A stretch of DNA of 64,000 nucleotides from Pseudomonas putida NBRC 14164. GTDB taxonomy: Bacteria > Pseudomonadota > Gammaproteobacteria > Pseudomonadales > Pseudomonadaceae. Positions 36,856 to 50,178 of the stretch are shown piece by piece. The notes beneath the pieces are model-generated. The model had not been told where the DNA came from and made no database searches. It saw only the letters and a program-made list of their open reading frames with translations. The stretch spans positions 4,644,501 to 4,708,500 of the forward strand of contig NC_021505.1 of the NCBI RefSeq assembly GCF_000412675.1. Reading direction: 5' to 3'. Every line of letters starts with the position of its first letter. Position 1 is the stretch's first letter. Both the position numbers and the translations under genes were made by a program.

Positions 36856-37755
36856 TTAGCTCGGATCAAACAGGCCGGTGGACAGGTAACGGTCGCCGCG
36901 GTCGCAGATGATGGCGACCATCACGGCATTTTCCACTTCGCGGGAGAGGCGCAGCATGGCTGCAACCGCACCACCTGAGGACACGCCGCAAAAAATGCCC
37001 TCTTCACGGGCAAGGCGGCGGGTGGTGTCTTCGGCTTCCTGCTGCGACATGTCGACCACGCGGTCGACGCGGGTGGCGTCGAAGATTTTCGGCAGGTATT
37101 CCTCGGGCCATCGGCGAATGCCCGGAATGGCCGAGCCTTCCATAGGTTGCAGCCCGATGATCTGTACCGCCGGGTTCTGCTCCTTGAGGTATTGCGAGCA
37201 GCCCATGATGGTGCCGGTGGTACCCATGGAGCTGACGAAATGGGTAATGTTGCCCTGGGTCTGCTGCCAGATCTCAGGGCCGGTGCTGTTGTAGTGGGCA
37301 ATCGGATTGTCGCCGTTGGCGAACTGGTCGAGCACCAGGCCGCGGCCTTCGGCCTGCAGCTTCTCGGCCAGGTCGCGGGCGCCTTCCATGCCCTCCTCCT
37401 TGGTCACCAGGATCAACTCGGCGCCATAGGCGGTCATGGCGGCCTTGCGCTCGGCGGTGGAGTTGTCGGGCATGATCAGGATCATCTTGTAGCCCTTGAT
37501 CGCCGCCGCCATTGCCAGGGCGATACCGGTGTTGCCGGACGTGGCTTCGATCAGGGTGTCGCCGGGCTTGATCTGGCCCCGCAATTCGGCGCGGGTGATC
37601 ATGGACAGCGCCGGGCGGTCCTTCACCGAGCCGGCAGGATTGTTACCTTCGAGCTTGAGCAGGAGGGTGTTGCTGGTTTCACCAGCAATGCGCTGCAGGC
37701 GAACCAGGGGCGTATTGCCGACGCAATCGGCGATGGTTGGGTACTGCAAGGTCAT
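36856..37755 (-). CDS. cysM: Cysteine synthase B
   Basis: 299 residues. The PLP-binding Lys is in NPAGSVKDRPA, followed by EATSGNTGIALAMAAAIKGY and GTTGTIMGCSQYL for phosphate binding. The short CysM C-terminus and the WRPMEGSAIPGIRRWP-like segment (LQPMEGSAIPGIRRWP) point to CysM over CysK. It forms cysteine from O-acetylserine with sulfide or thiosulfate. ATG 37755 starts the conserved MTLQYPTIADCVGNTPLVRL region; 39 bp of extra upstream frame is rejected. Confidence 0.94.
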   Translation of the reverse strand: MTLQYPTIADCVGNTPLVRLQRIAGETSNTLLLKLEGNNPAGSVKDRPALSMITRAELRGQIKPGDTLIEATSGNTGIALAMAAAIKGYKMILIMPDNSTAERKAAMTAYGAELILVTKEEGMEGARDLAEKLQAEGRGLVLDQFANGDNPIAHYNSTGPEIWQQTQGNITHFVSSMGTTGTIMGCSQYLKEQNPAVQIIGLQPMEGSAIPGIRRWPEEYLPKIFDATRVDRVVDMSQQEAEDTTRRLAREEGIFCGVSSGGAVAAMLRLSREVENAVMVAIICDRGDRYLSTGLFDPS

Positions 37756-37867
37756 GGTGTATTTCACAATCCGGACGGCAGGGGCGCCTATCATACCGGC
37801 AAACCCCTCGCGGCCATATCACGCAATCTGTGGTCCATATAGCTACAAGCTATATCGATGACCTGTG

Positions 37868-37964
37868 CGGGCCTCTTCGCGGGTAAACCCGCTCCCACAG
37901 GTACGCCACTGGCCTCAAGAGTAGTGGTAACCCTGTGGGAGGGGGTTTGCCCGCGAAGAGGCCG
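37868..37964. repeat. Inverted REP pair overlapping the kinase 3' end
   Basis: Elements at 37868-37902 and 37931-37964 in opposite orientation. The second lies inside the reading frame of the kinase gene and supplies its C-terminus. Confidence 0.85.
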
Positions 37965-39306
37965 GTACATGTAACGGCAATCGCATCCACAGCCGCAGCC
38001 CATGCTTGCCATTCTGCGCCCACAAGGTGCCACCTTGGCGCTGGATGGCACTGCGGGCGATGCTCAAGCCCAGGCCAAAACCACCGTCCCCCGGCCGAGA
38101 ACCGTCCAGCCGCGAGAAGGGTGCGAAGATCCGCTCCAGGTCTTCTTCAGCCACACCGCCACCCTCGTCCTCCAGCCACAGCCACCAATAACTGCCTTCG
38201 CGCTGCCCACCCAGGCGCACCACACCCTCAGGCGGCGAGTGACGAATGGCATTGCGCAAGATGTTTTCCAGCGCCTGGGCCAGATGGTTGAGGTTGCCTT
38301 GCACCCAGCAGTCGGCCGGTACTTCGCAGCGCAGGCGCGCGGGCGACCAACCACTCTCGTAGCTGGCATTTTCGGCCAGCAATTCCCAAAGCGCGTGGAC
38401 TTCGATGGGTTCCAGGTTCATCGGCGCACGCTCGGCGTCCTGCCAGGCCAGCTGCAGGGTGTCCTCCACCAACTGCTGCATGCAGTCCACTTCACGGGTC
38501 AGGCGCTCGCGCAGGCGCTGCAGGTCGGTTTCGCCGTCGCAGGCCACCCGTAACCGGCTCAATGGCGTGCGCATTTCGTGGGACAGGTCGCGCAGCAACT
38601 GCTGCTGCATGGCCACAGTGCCCTGTAGCCGCTCGGCCATCTGGTCGAAAGCGCGGGCCAGCTCGCCCAGTTCGTCATGCCGGGCAATGGTGCGCGAGTC
38701 GAGGCGCGCCGATAGCTGATCAGCGCGCCAGGCATTGGCCTGCTCACGCAGCTGGTTCAGCGGCACGATCAACATACGGTACAGGCCCACGCACAACAGC
38801 AAGGTGAACAGGCCAGGGATAATGCCGTTGGTGACGATGCGCCACAGCAACCGGTACTGGTCCGGGTTGAACCGCTGCGGCAGTTCGATCACCAGCATGC
38901 CCTGCTCCGGTGCCCCCGGGAACGGTATGCGTACCCACGGCTGGTCGACGCTGCGCCGGCTCATCGGCCAGTCGACACCGCGCAGACGCGTCAGTCGCTG
39001 CATGATCTGCGGATCGAGAGTAGCGCTGTCGAGCGGTCGCAGGTTGATATCGAGCACGCCAACCCAGCCCCGTTCGCGCTGGTGCATCGCCGTCACCCAC
39101 TGGTCCAGCCCTTCCCGCCCACCACTGCGCCACGCCTGCTCAGCCTCACTGGCGTAGCCTCGCAGCGTCTGCCGCGCCGGTTCCGAGAGGAAGGCATTCT
39201 GGATTTCCATATGCCGGCCCCACGTGTAACTGAGGCCGATCATCAGCAGGCAAAAGCCCACCAGCAGGATGGCCAGCTTCCAGAACAGCGAATGGCGGTC
39301 AAGCAT
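37915..39306 (-). CDS. Sensor histidine kinase, PirS-like
   Basis: 463 residues. Membrane helices at about 9-29 and 158-180 frame a periplasmic sensor region. Then come HAMP, the H-box with His243 (LSHEMRTPLSRLRVA), and the HATPase domain with LEDEGGGV and GFGLGLSIARSAIQRQGG. It lies 3 bp after its response regulator. Position next to gacS matches P. aeruginosa pirRS, which responds to iron/enterobactin; that role is inferred by synteny only and no receptor gene is beside it. About 16 C-terminal residues (from 448) are translated from a REP element. Confidence 0.88.
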   Translation of the reverse strand: MLDRHSLFWKLAILLVGFCLLMIGLSYTWGRHMEIQNAFLSEPARQTLRGYASEAEQAWRSGGREGLDQWVTAMHQRERGWVGVLDINLRPLDSATLDPQIMQRLTRLRGVDWPMSRRSVDQPWVRIPFPGAPEQGMLVIELPQRFNPDQYRLLWRIVTNGIIPGLFTLLLCVGLYRMLIVPLNQLREQANAWRADQLSARLDSRTIARHDELGELARAFDQMAERLQGTVAMQQQLLRDLSHEMRTPLSRLRVACDGETDLQRLRERLTREVDCMQQLVEDTLQLAWQDAERAPMNLEPIEVHALWELLAENASYESGWSPARLRCEVPADCWVQGNLNHLAQALENILRNAIRHSPPEGVVRLGGQREGSYWWLWLEDEGGGVAEEDLERIFAPFSRLDGSRPGDGGFGLGLSIARSAIQRQGGTLWAQNGKHGLRLWMRLPLHVPASSRANPLPQGYHYS

Positions 39307-39309
39307 GGC

Positions 39310-40029
39310 TCACTCTGCCTCGCCGGTGCTGAGTACATACCCCTTGCCCCACACGGTACGGATCTGCCGCTCGTGATAGCCGATCCCCTTGAGCTTGCGG
39401 CGGATCTGGCTGACGTGCATGTCAAGGCTGCGGTCGTGCCGCGAATAGCCGCGCTGCAACACCTGCTGGTAAAGGAACGGCTTGCTCAGCACATCATCGA
39501 AGTTGCGGTTGAGGATGTCGAACAGCCGGTACTCGCTGGGGGTCAGGCCTGCCAGGCGGCCATTCAGGCGTACATCGCACAGCCCCTCGTCGAACTGCAG
39601 CTCGCCGCAGGCAGCCTGCTCCTGCGGGGCTTGATGACGGCGTTCGAGGGCCACCCGGCGCAGGATTGCCTCGATGCGCACCTGCAGCTCGGCCATGCTG
39701 AAGGGCTTGGGCAGGTAATCGTCGGCCCCGCGCTGGAAGCCACTGATGCGGTCGGCCTCGGCACCCAGCGCCGACATCAGGATCACCGGCGTAGCGCTGC
39801 GCTTGCGCAGCTGCGCCAGGGCGTCCAGGCCGTTCAGCCCGGGCAGCAGAATATCCATGAGCACCACATCGAAAACCTCGCGACCAGCCGTTTCCAGTCC
39901 CTCCAGCCCATTACGGCACCAGGTGACCTGGAAGCCGCCACGTTGCAGCTCTTCGTGCAGGTAGGCACCCAGGACCGGGTCATCCTCGATGGCGAGGATA
40001 TTGGAGTTGTAAATAGTTACAGGATTCAT
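39310..40029 (-). CDS. OmpR-family response regulator, PirR-like
   Basis: 239 residues. The receiver domain has acidic pocket residues EDD at 15-17 and phospho-acceptor Asp59 (VVLMDILLPG). The winged helix follows (LTPSEYRLFDILNRN, SRHDRSLDMHVSQIRRKL, IRTVWGKGYVL). It is cognate to the kinase downstream. ATG 40029 is preferred to a TTG two codons upstream. It is divergent from gacS across a 193-bp gap. Confidence 0.9.
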   Translation of the reverse strand: MNPVTIYNSNILAIEDDPVLGAYLHEELQRGGFQVTWCRNGLEGLETAGREVFDVVLMDILLPGLNGLDALAQLRKRSATPVILMSALGAEADRISGFQRGADDYLPKPFSMAELQVRIEAILRRVALERRHQAPQEQAACGELQFDEGLCDVRLNGRLAGLTPSEYRLFDILNRNFDDVLSKPFLYQQVLQRGYSRHDRSLDMHVSQIRRKLKGIGYHERQIRTVWGKGYVLSTGEAE

Positions 40030-40222
40030 TGGCAACTGCCATGCATTCTCAATTGCGCAATTATTGAGTATCCACTACCGGTCAGGCAACCGCCCTGCGA
40101 CCAATGCCCCGGCAACAACGCAAAACAGCGACTAAAGAGGTGCAATAGCGCTGCAGGCGGAGTAACTTCCCGGCTTGGCCGTCATCGCTTGACGGCTTCC
40201 AGGCACATCACAGGAGGCGAGT

Positions 40223-43006
<2,784 letters not shown>

Positions 43007-43019
43007 GAGGAGCCTCACC

Positions 43020-44009
43020 ATGCGCACCCTGTTGTTCAGCAGCCAGCATTACGACCAGGAAAGCTTCACCCAGGCCGCCCGCGGCAGCGCGCTGGAGCTG
43101 CATTTCCAGCCCGCTCGCCTGACCCTCGACACCGCCGCCCTGGCCAGTGGCCATGAAGTTGTTTGCGCCTTCATCAATGACGAACTCGACGCCCCGGTGC
43201 TCCAGCGCCTGGCCGAAGGCGGCACACGCCTGATCGCACTGCGTTCGGCCGGCTACAACCACGTCGACCTGGCCGCTGCCAAGCGCCTGGGCCTTGCCGT
43301 GGTACGCGTGCCGGCCTACTCGCCCCACGCCGTGGCCGAACACGCCGTGGCACTGATCCTGGCCCTCAACCGGCGCCTGCACCGGGCCTACAACCGCACC
43401 CGCGAAGGCGACTTCACCCTGCACGGGCTGACCGGTTTCGACCTGCATGGCAAAACCGTCGGCGTGGTCGGCACCGGCCAGATCGGCGTTGCCTTCGGCC
43501 GCATCATGGCCGGCTTCGGCTGCCAACTGCTGGCCTACGACCCTTACCCCAACCCGGAGCTGCTGGCCCTCGGCGCGCGCTACCTGACCTTGCCCGAATT
43601 GTTGCGCGAAGCCCGTATCATCAGCCTGCACTGCCCGCTGACCGAGCACACCCGGCACCTGATCAATGCACAAAGCCTGGCCCAGCTGCAGCCCGGCGCC
43701 ATGCTGATCAATACGGGCCGTGGCGCACTGGTCGACACCCCGGCACTGATCGAGGCGCTGAAAAGCGGCCAGCTTGGCTACCTGGGCCTGGACGTCTACG
43801 AAGAAGAAGCCCAGCTGTTCTTCGAGGACCGCTCCGACCTGCCGCTGCAAGACGATGTGCTGGCCCGCCTGCTGACTTTCCCCAACGTGATCATCACTGC
43901 CCACCAGGCCTTCCTTACCCGCGAGGCGCTGGACGCCATTGCCGCGACCACGCTCGACAACATCAACCGCTGGGCGGCAGGCAATCCACAGAATCTGGTA
44001 ATGGGTTAG
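43020..44009 (+). CDS. ldhA: D-lactate dehydrogenase family 2-hydroxyacid dehydrogenase
   Basis: 329 residues. The NAD-binding motif is GVVGTGQIGVAFGRI, with catalytic Arg in INTGRGALVDTPAL and the Glu/His pair ending in ITAHQAFLTREAL, as in fermentative D-LDH. N-terminal RTLLFSSQHYDQESF matches Pseudomonas LdhA. AGGAGG at 43006-43011 sets ATG 43020. The neighbour gacS is as in other pseudomonads. Confidence 0.9.
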   Translation: MRTLLFSSQHYDQESFTQAARGSALELHFQPARLTLDTAALASGHEVVCAFINDELDAPVLQRLAEGGTRLIALRSAGYNHVDLAAAKRLGLAVVRVPAYSPHAVAEHAVALILALNRRLHRAYNRTREGDFTLHGLTGFDLHGKTVGVVGTGQIGVAFGRIMAGFGCQLLAYDPYPNPELLALGARYLTLPELLREARIISLHCPLTEHTRHLINAQSLAQLQPGAMLINTGRGALVDTPALIEALKSGQLGYLGLDVYEEEAQLFFEDRSDLPLQDDVLARLLTFPNVIITAHQAFLTREALDAIAATTLDNINRWAAGNPQNLVMG

Positions 44010-44040
44010 TGCTAGGATACGCGGCATTTCTGGAGGACCC

Positions 44041-44478
44041 ATGGTCGAGCACGATTTCCGCTACACCCTTTTCAACCCGCAACACACCCTGATCGAGTGC
44101 CGTGCACTGGTGCCGGGCCGCTATCAGGTCACCGGCAACGGTGGTTCGATGCATAAAGGCGACACCCTGCTGGTGACCCTCAAGGGCAGCAAGGATTTGT
44201 CCATGCGCTTGACCGTGGACAGCGTGCGCCACTTGATCAATCCGCGCGGCCAGTGGGTCGCCGTGGCCAGCGGACCGGTGTTCAACGAACTGGAAATTCT
44301 CACCTGGCAGGTCGAGTGCGACAGCTGCGACGCCGTGCTGGATTTTGAATTTGCCGTGGACGCCAAGCTGGGCAAGAAAGCCCGTCAGCCCGCCGCCAGC
44401 GCACGCATTGCCGAACTGGGTTGGGCCAGCCGTGGCGAAAAACACCTGTGCCCGCGTTGCCAGGAGAGCGCCGAGTGA
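44041..44478 (+). CDS. Conserved hypothetical protein with two CxxC pairs
   Basis: 145 residues. The N-terminal 90 residues form a beta-rich domain (YTLFNPQHTLIECRALVPGR; KGDTLLVTLKGSKDLSMRLTV). The C-terminal part has Cys93-xx-Cys96 and Cys137-xx-Cys140, a likely zinc ribbon split by a helix. I do not recognise the family name. It overlaps the next gene by 4 bp, so the two are coupled. Confidence 0.75.
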   Translation: MVEHDFRYTLFNPQHTLIECRALVPGRYQVTGNGGSMHKGDTLLVTLKGSKDLSMRLTVDSVRHLINPRGQWVAVASGPVFNELEILTWQVECDSCDAVLDFEFAVDAKLGKKARQPAASARIAELGWASRGEKHLCPRCQESAE

Positions 44479-44879
44479 AGAATCTGCTGACCGGCGTGCT
44501 GATTGCCACCGGCCTGCTCGGCTGCGCCGCAGAACCTTCAAAGCTGCAGCAGGAGCGCAGCTACGTGCTGGAATGGATTGGCGAGCGCCCGCTGATCGAC
44601 TACAGCCACCTGACCCTGACCTTGGCCAGCGACGGCCGCGCCTACGGCAATGGCGGCTGCAACCACTGGTTTGCGCCGTATACGCTGGAGGGCGAGCGCC
44701 TGAGCTTCGGCAAGGTCGGCAAGACCCGCAAGCTGTGCGCACCGGCGTTGATGGAGCAGGAAAAGCGCTTTTTGCAGGCGCTGGAAACGGTAGAGCGCTG
44801 GGATGTGTCGCCGGTGGAGCAGATGCGCTTCTGGCCGGCCGAAGGCAAGCCGCTGCGGTTCTGGCCTGAAGAAGGCTGA
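44475..44879 (+). CDS. META-domain (HslJ-like) lipoprotein
   Basis: 134 residues. The lipoprotein signal ends at LLGC (Cys17). The remainder has META/HslJ features: WIGERPLIDYSHLTLTLASD, NGGCNHWFAPY and LCAPALMEQEKRFLQAL. HslJ proteins are outer-membrane-linked stress proteins of unclear role. The GTG start at 44475 has CAGGAG at 44461-44466 and overlaps the previous stop. A longer frame from 44421 is rejected. Confidence 0.85.
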   Translation: MKNLLTGVLIATGLLGCAAEPSKLQQERSYVLEWIGERPLIDYSHLTLTLASDGRAYGNGGCNHWFAPYTLEGERLSFGKVGKTRKLCAPALMEQEKRFLQALETVERWDVSPVEQMRFWPAEGKPLRFWPEEG

Positions 44880-44888
44880 ATCACTATA

Positions 44889-44998
44889 CCTGTACCGGCC
44901 CTATCGCCGGCAAGCCAGCTCCCACAGGTACTGCACAGGGTTCATATGCTGTGCAGTAACTGTGGGAGCTGGCTTGCCGGCGATAGGGTCGGTACAGG
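44889..44998. repeat. Long, nearly perfect inverted REP pair
   Basis: About 39-bp arms (44889-44928 and 44960-44998) around a 31-bp centre that itself contains CTGCACAGG...GTGCAG. It lies between convergent genes and could act as a bidirectional terminator. Confidence 0.88.
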
Positions 44999-45004
44999 CT
45001 GACT

Positions 45005-45469
45005 TCAGGCGCCTTTCAGGGCCTTGATCTTGGCCTGCAGCCCTTCCAGGGTCTGCTCGCCCAGCAGCTGTTCGCGCACCTTGCCCTTGTCATCGATGAT
45101 GTAGGTCACCGGCAGCGCCTCGCTACGCGGCAAGTCATAGCGCTCGGCCGGGTCCTGGGCCAGCACGGTAAAACCGATGCCCAGGGTTTCAGAGGCCTGT
45201 TTCAGGTCCTGCCCCTGCAAGCCATCGAAGTTCACCCCCACCACCTTGATGCCATCGGCCGCCCACTGCTTGGCCGCCGTGTTCAGCTCCGGGATTTCGG
45301 TACGGCACGGCCCGCACCATTCGGCCCAATAGTTGAGCACCAGCCAGTGCCCTTCGATCTGTTCGGCCTTAACCGTATTACCGTGCTGGTCCACGCCATA
45401 ATCGGCACCGCAACCACCGAGCAACAGGCTCGCGGTGATGGCCAGTACTGCTGCCAGACGCCTTGCCAT
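45005..45469 (-). CDS. TlpA/ResA-like thiol-disulfide lipoprotein
   Basis: 154 residues. Lipobox LLGGC (Cys20), then a thioredoxin fold with the active site WCGPC (Cys52/Cys55) in NYWAEWCGPCRTEIPEL and cis-Pro in ALPVTYIID. This is a periplasmic membrane-anchored reductase of the TlpA/ResA group, whose partner (often cytochrome c biogenesis) is not in the window. Confidence 0.87.
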   Translation of the reverse strand: MARRLAAVLAITASLLLGGCGADYGVDQHGNTVKAEQIEGHWLVLNYWAEWCGPCRTEIPELNTAAKQWAADGIKVVGVNFDGLQGQDLKQASETLGIGFTVLAQDPAERYDLPRSEALPVTYIIDDKGKVREQLLGEQTLEGLQAKIKALKGA

Positions 45470-45554
45470 GGGTCAATCCTTCTCGAGTTTTAAAGCAAAT
45501 GAGTCAGTCGCTGCGGTTAGAATAGCCGCCACACCCAGCTGGATGCGACCCGAC

Positions 45555-46916
<1,362 letters not shown>

Positions 46917-46918
46917 AT

Positions 46919-47009
46919 TTTTCGCGGGCTCGCCCGCTCCCACAGGGATCGCGCCCCACTTGAGGCCTGTGCTGGACCTGTGGGAGCGGGCATGCCCGCG
47001 AAAAGGCCG
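46919..47009. repeat. Inverted REP pair
   Basis: TTCGCGGGCTCGCCCGCTCC at the left and TGTGGGAGCGGGCATGCCCG at the right, between convergent genes. Confidence 0.85.
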
Positions 47010-47018
47010 ACACAAATT

Positions 47019-47690
47019 TCAATGGTTGACGGTATGTGCCAGCATCACCGACAACTGGCACAGCGGCCGCCCACTTTCTTCATGCCACTGGTTGAACGCC
47101 TGTTGCACCAAGGCCAGGTCGCGTTGACTGGTCGGCTGCTTGTCGATCACCTTCTGTGCAATCAACGCCGCCGCCATGTCATCGGTAGGGATGAAGGTAT
47201 CCTTGCCAACCATGCGCAAAAAGCGCGGCGCCGACAGCCCGCCCAGCTGGTTACCGTGCTTGGCCAGGTACTTCCACAAGCCGACAATGTCGGTCACCGG
47301 CCAGTCGGCGATGAAAGCGCCAAAGCTGCCCTTCTCCTTCGTCACGTCGAGGATCATCTGCGCATTGCGCGGTACGCTCCTGAGCTTGCCCAGGTGGCGG
47401 ATGATGCGCTCGTCCTGCATCAGCCGCTCCAGGTGCTCGGCGCCCATCAGCACGACCTTCTCCGGGTCGAAGCCGAAAAACACCTGCTCGAATGCCGGCC
47501 ACTTGGCATCCACCAGGCTGTGCTTGAGCCCCGCGCGGAACACGCGCAGGGCCAGGGTCGACAGGTAGCGGTCGTCGCTGATACCGCGCAGTTGCACAGC
47601 TGTGCGCGGTTGCGGCAGGAAGGCCTCCAGCGCCTGGGCCGAGCCAAAGCGGTTCAGGCAGTACTCATGCAGCCACTGGTAATCGCGCAT
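47019..47690 (-). CDS. DNA-3-methyladenine glycosylase I family protein
   Basis: 223 residues, helix-rich. The Tag-like core is seen in YQWLHEYCLNRFGS near the N-terminus and WPAFEQVFFGFDPEKVVLM, followed by RIIRHLGKLRSVPRNAQMIL. The protein is longer than E. coli Tag and lacks its C-terminal Cys/His zinc ligands in recognisable form, so it belongs to a divergent branch. It should remove alkylated adenine. The start lies 4 bp from the ttcA stop. Confidence 0.75.
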   Translation of the reverse strand: MRDYQWLHEYCLNRFGSAQALEAFLPQPRTAVQLRGISDDRYLSTLALRVFRAGLKHSLVDAKWPAFEQVFFGFDPEKVVLMGAEHLERLMQDERIIRHLGKLRSVPRNAQMILDVTKEKGSFGAFIADWPVTDIVGLWKYLAKHGNQLGGLSAPRFLRMVGKDTFIPTDDMAAALIAQKVIDKQPTSQRDLALVQQAFNQWHEESGRPLCQLSVMLAHTVNH

Positions 47691-47694
47691 GGGC

Positions 47695-48519
47695 TCAGAT
47701 GTTCAGCACGTCGAGGAAACGCGGCGTGGCGTTTTCGTCGATCTTCAGGCCGATGAAGTCGAACAGGTTGCGGTCGGCCAGTTGCGACGGCGCCACGTTC
47801 TGCAGGGCACGGAAGATGCTCTCGGTACGGCCCGGGTGCTTGCGCTCCCACTCCACCAGCATGTCCTTGACCACCTGGCGCTGCAGGTTTTCCTGCGAGC
47901 CACACAGGTTGCACGGGATGATCGGGAATTCCTTCATGTCCGAGTAGGCCTGGATGTCCTTCTCGCTGCAGTAGGCCAGCGGGCGGATCACCACATTGCG
48001 GCCGTCGTCGGCCCGCAGCTTCGGCGGCATGCCCTTGAGCGCACCGTTGAAGAACATGTTGAGGAAGAAGGTTTCGACGATATCGTCGCGGTGGTGCCCC
48101 AGCGCCATCTTGGTCGCGCCGATTTCGTCGGCGAAGGTGTACAGGGTGCCACGGCGCAGGCGCGAGCACAGGGAACACGTGGTCTTGCCCTCGGGTACCA
48201 GCTCCTTGACCACCGAGTAGGTGTCCTTCTCGACGATGTGGTACTCGACGCCCAGCTCTTTGAGGTAGGCCGGCAGCACGTGCTCAGGGAAGCCTGGCTG
48301 CTTCTGGTCCATGTTCACCGCGACGATCTCGAACTTGATCGGTGCCACCTTCTGCAGGTGCAACAGAACGTCGAGCATGGTGTAGCTGTCCTTGCCGCCA
48401 GACAGGCAGACCATGACCTTGTCGCCATCCTCGATCATGTTGAAGTCGGTGATGGCTTCGCCGGCGAGACGACGCAGGCGTTTTTGCAGTTTGTTCTGGT
48501 TGACCGAGAGGGTGCCCAT
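47695..48519 (-). CDS. ttcA: tRNA 2-thiocytidine(32) synthetase TtcA
   Basis: 274 residues. The PP-loop is [20 protein letters not shown], the first CxxC is in [15 protein letters not shown] and the second in [15 protein letters not shown]; they hold the 4Fe-4S cluster. [19 protein letters not shown] completes the signature. It thiolates C32 of several tRNAs. ATG 48519 matches the usual N-terminus [16 protein letters not shown]. Confidence 0.95.
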   Translation of the reverse strand: MGTLSVNQNKLQKRLRRLAGEAITDFNMIEDGDKVMVCLSGGKDSYTMLDVLLHLQKVAPIKFEIVAVNMDQKQPGFPEHVLPAYLKELGVEYHIVEKDTYSVVKELVPEGKTTCSLCSRLRRGTLYTFADEIGATKMALGHHRDDIVETFFLNMFFNGALKGMPPKLRADDGRNVVIRPLAYCSEKDIQAYSDMKEFPIIPCNLCGSQENLQRQVVKDMLVEWERKHPGRTESIFRALQNVAPSQLADRNLFDFIGLKIDENATPRFLDVLNI

Positions 48520-48546
48520 AGCGCTTGGATCCGCGAGGTGTGACAA

Positions 48547-48781
48547 AAGCCGGCTATTTTACGCACAAACGCAGCATCGCTGTAGGCATTCCGATAAAGA
48601 CTTCGATGTAATCAACAGGCCCCCTGACAGCGCAATTTGCTCTAAAAAGCACGGTTCGTGCCGGTAACCGCTTCCTATACTGCGACATAAGGCCACATTA
48701 CCGCTTGCATCGGTGTTCGGGCCTCGGGCCGCTTGCGCTCCATCTGGGGGGCGTTTGGCAACATTGAGAGGAGTGATCGGC
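48547..48781. other. Divergent region between ttcA and the Yip1 gene
   Basis: About 235 bp. TATACT at 48676-48681 could be a -10 box for the Yip1-family gene, with no good -35 box. Nothing else stands out. Confidence 0.4.
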
Positions 48782-49381
48782 ATGATTCATCACGTTGTGG
48801 GGCTGTTTACCCATCCCGATCAGGAATGGCGGGAAATTCGTGGCGAAGAAGAAACCATCAGCCACATGTACCTGACGCACACCTTGATCCTGGCGGCGAT
48901 CCCTGCCGTTTCCGCATTCATCGGCACTACCCAGGTGGGCTGGGTAATCGGTGACCGGCCAGCCGTGATGCTCACCATGGAAAGCGCCATCTGGATGAGC
49001 ATCATGTCGTACCTGGCCATGCTCGGCGGTGTGGCGGTAATGGGCGCGTTCATCCACTGGATGGCCCGCACCTACGATGCCAATCCGTCCATGGCGCAGT
49101 GCATCGCCTTTGCCACCTACACCGCCACACCGTTGTTCATCGGCGGCTTGGCGGCGCTGTACCCGCACCTTTGGCTGGGCATGCTGATCGGCACTGCTGC
49201 TATCTGCTACACGGTGTACCTGCTGTACGTCGGCTTGCCGACGTTCATGAATATACCGTCCGACGAAGGCTTCCTGTTCTCCAGCTCGGTGCTGGCAGTG
49301 GGCCTTGTGGTACTGGTGGCGATCATGGCTGCCACGGTAATTATCTGGGGACTGGGCGTGGGGCCCGTCTACACCAACTAG
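48782..49381 (+). CDS. Yip1-family membrane protein
   Basis: 199 residues with five hydrophobic helices and the Yip1-like N-terminus IHHVVGLFTHPDQEWREIRGEE. Bacterial Yip1 proteins have unknown function. GAGGAG ahead of ATG 48782 fixes the start; the longer frame from 48713 is rejected. Confidence 0.85.
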   Translation: MIHHVVGLFTHPDQEWREIRGEEETISHMYLTHTLILAAIPAVSAFIGTTQVGWVIGDRPAVMLTMESAIWMSIMSYLAMLGGVAVMGAFIHWMARTYDANPSMAQCIAFATYTATPLFIGGLAALYPHLWLGMLIGTAAICYTVYLLYVGLPTFMNIPSDEGFLFSSSVLAVGLVVLVAIMAATVIIWGLGVGPVYTN

Positions 49382-49512
49382 AACACACTCAACCAACACT
49401 GGGGCATCAACCAGGGGCCGCCGCAAGGCGGCCTCTGGCTGTGCGCAGACCGGTGGCACGGCAGGCCGCCGATGCTTGCGGCATAATGCCCGGTCAGGAG
49501 AACCGCCCCACC

Positions 49513-50007
49513 ATGCCCGAGCTGCTCAAACAACGCGTCGAAACCTGTTACCAGCAAGCCGAAACCTTTTTCAAACGCCCCTTCCCGCGCCCGGAAGTCA
49601 GCTTCAAGCTGCGCGGGCAAAAAGCCGGCGTCGCCCACCTGCACGAGAACCTGCTGCGCTTCAACCTGCAGCTTTACCGGGAAAACCAGGAAGACTTCCT
49701 GCGCCAGACCGTTGCCCACGAAGTGGCGCACCTGGTGGCCCACCAGTTGTTTGGCGACCGCATCCAGGCCCATGGCGAAGAGTGGCAATTGATCATGCGC
49801 GGGGTGTATGAGCTGCCACCCAACCGTTGCCACAACTATGAAGTGCAACGGCGCGTGGTAACCCGCTACATCTACCGCTGCCCTTGCCCGCAGGGTGATT
49901 TCCCGTTTACCGCACAGCGGCACAAGCTGGTGCGCCAGGGGCGGCGGTACCTGTGCAAACGCTGCCGGGAGATTCTGGTGTACAGCGGCGAGACTCGCGT
50001 CGAATAG
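49513..50007 (+). CDS. sprT: SprT family zinc-dependent protein
   Basis: 164 residues. HEVAHLVAHQLFG carries the HExxH metal motif, and a C-terminal zinc ribbon has CPCP and CKRC. SprT resembles the eukaryotic SPRTN protease that clears DNA-protein crosslinks; its bacterial role is not settled. AGGAG at 49496-49500 serves ATG 49513. Confidence 0.92.
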   Translation: MPELLKQRVETCYQQAETFFKRPFPRPEVSFKLRGQKAGVAHLHENLLRFNLQLYRENQEDFLRQTVAHEVAHLVAHQLFGDRIQAHGEEWQLIMRGVYELPPNRCHNYEVQRRVVTRYIYRCPCPQGDFPFTAQRHKLVRQGRRYLCKRCREILVYSGETRVE

Positions 50008-50008
50008 G

Positions 50009-50109
50009 GGCCGGCCTCATCGCCGGCAGCCAGATCCCACAGGTACTGCACAGTTCCTGAACCCTGTGCAGAACCTGTGGGAGCGGGCGAGCCCGCGAAA
50101 AGGCCGGCA
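50009..50109. repeat. Inverted REP pair
   Basis: Elements at 50009-50044 and 50074-50109; the centre carries CTGCACAG...CTGTGCAG, also seen in the pair at 44889. Confidence 0.85.
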
Positions 50110-50138
50110 CAAGCAATGCAAAAATCATCGGCACAAGA

Positions 50139-50160
50139 AAGGCGACCCGGGGGTCGCCTT
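50139..50160. terminator. Hairpin between sprT and fpr
   Basis: AAGGCGACCC-GG-GGGTCGCCTT, perfect 10-bp stem, just downstream of fpr on the minus strand. The T-tract is short. Confidence 0.7.
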
Positions 50161-50178
50161 CTAGTACCAGCCTGCGTC

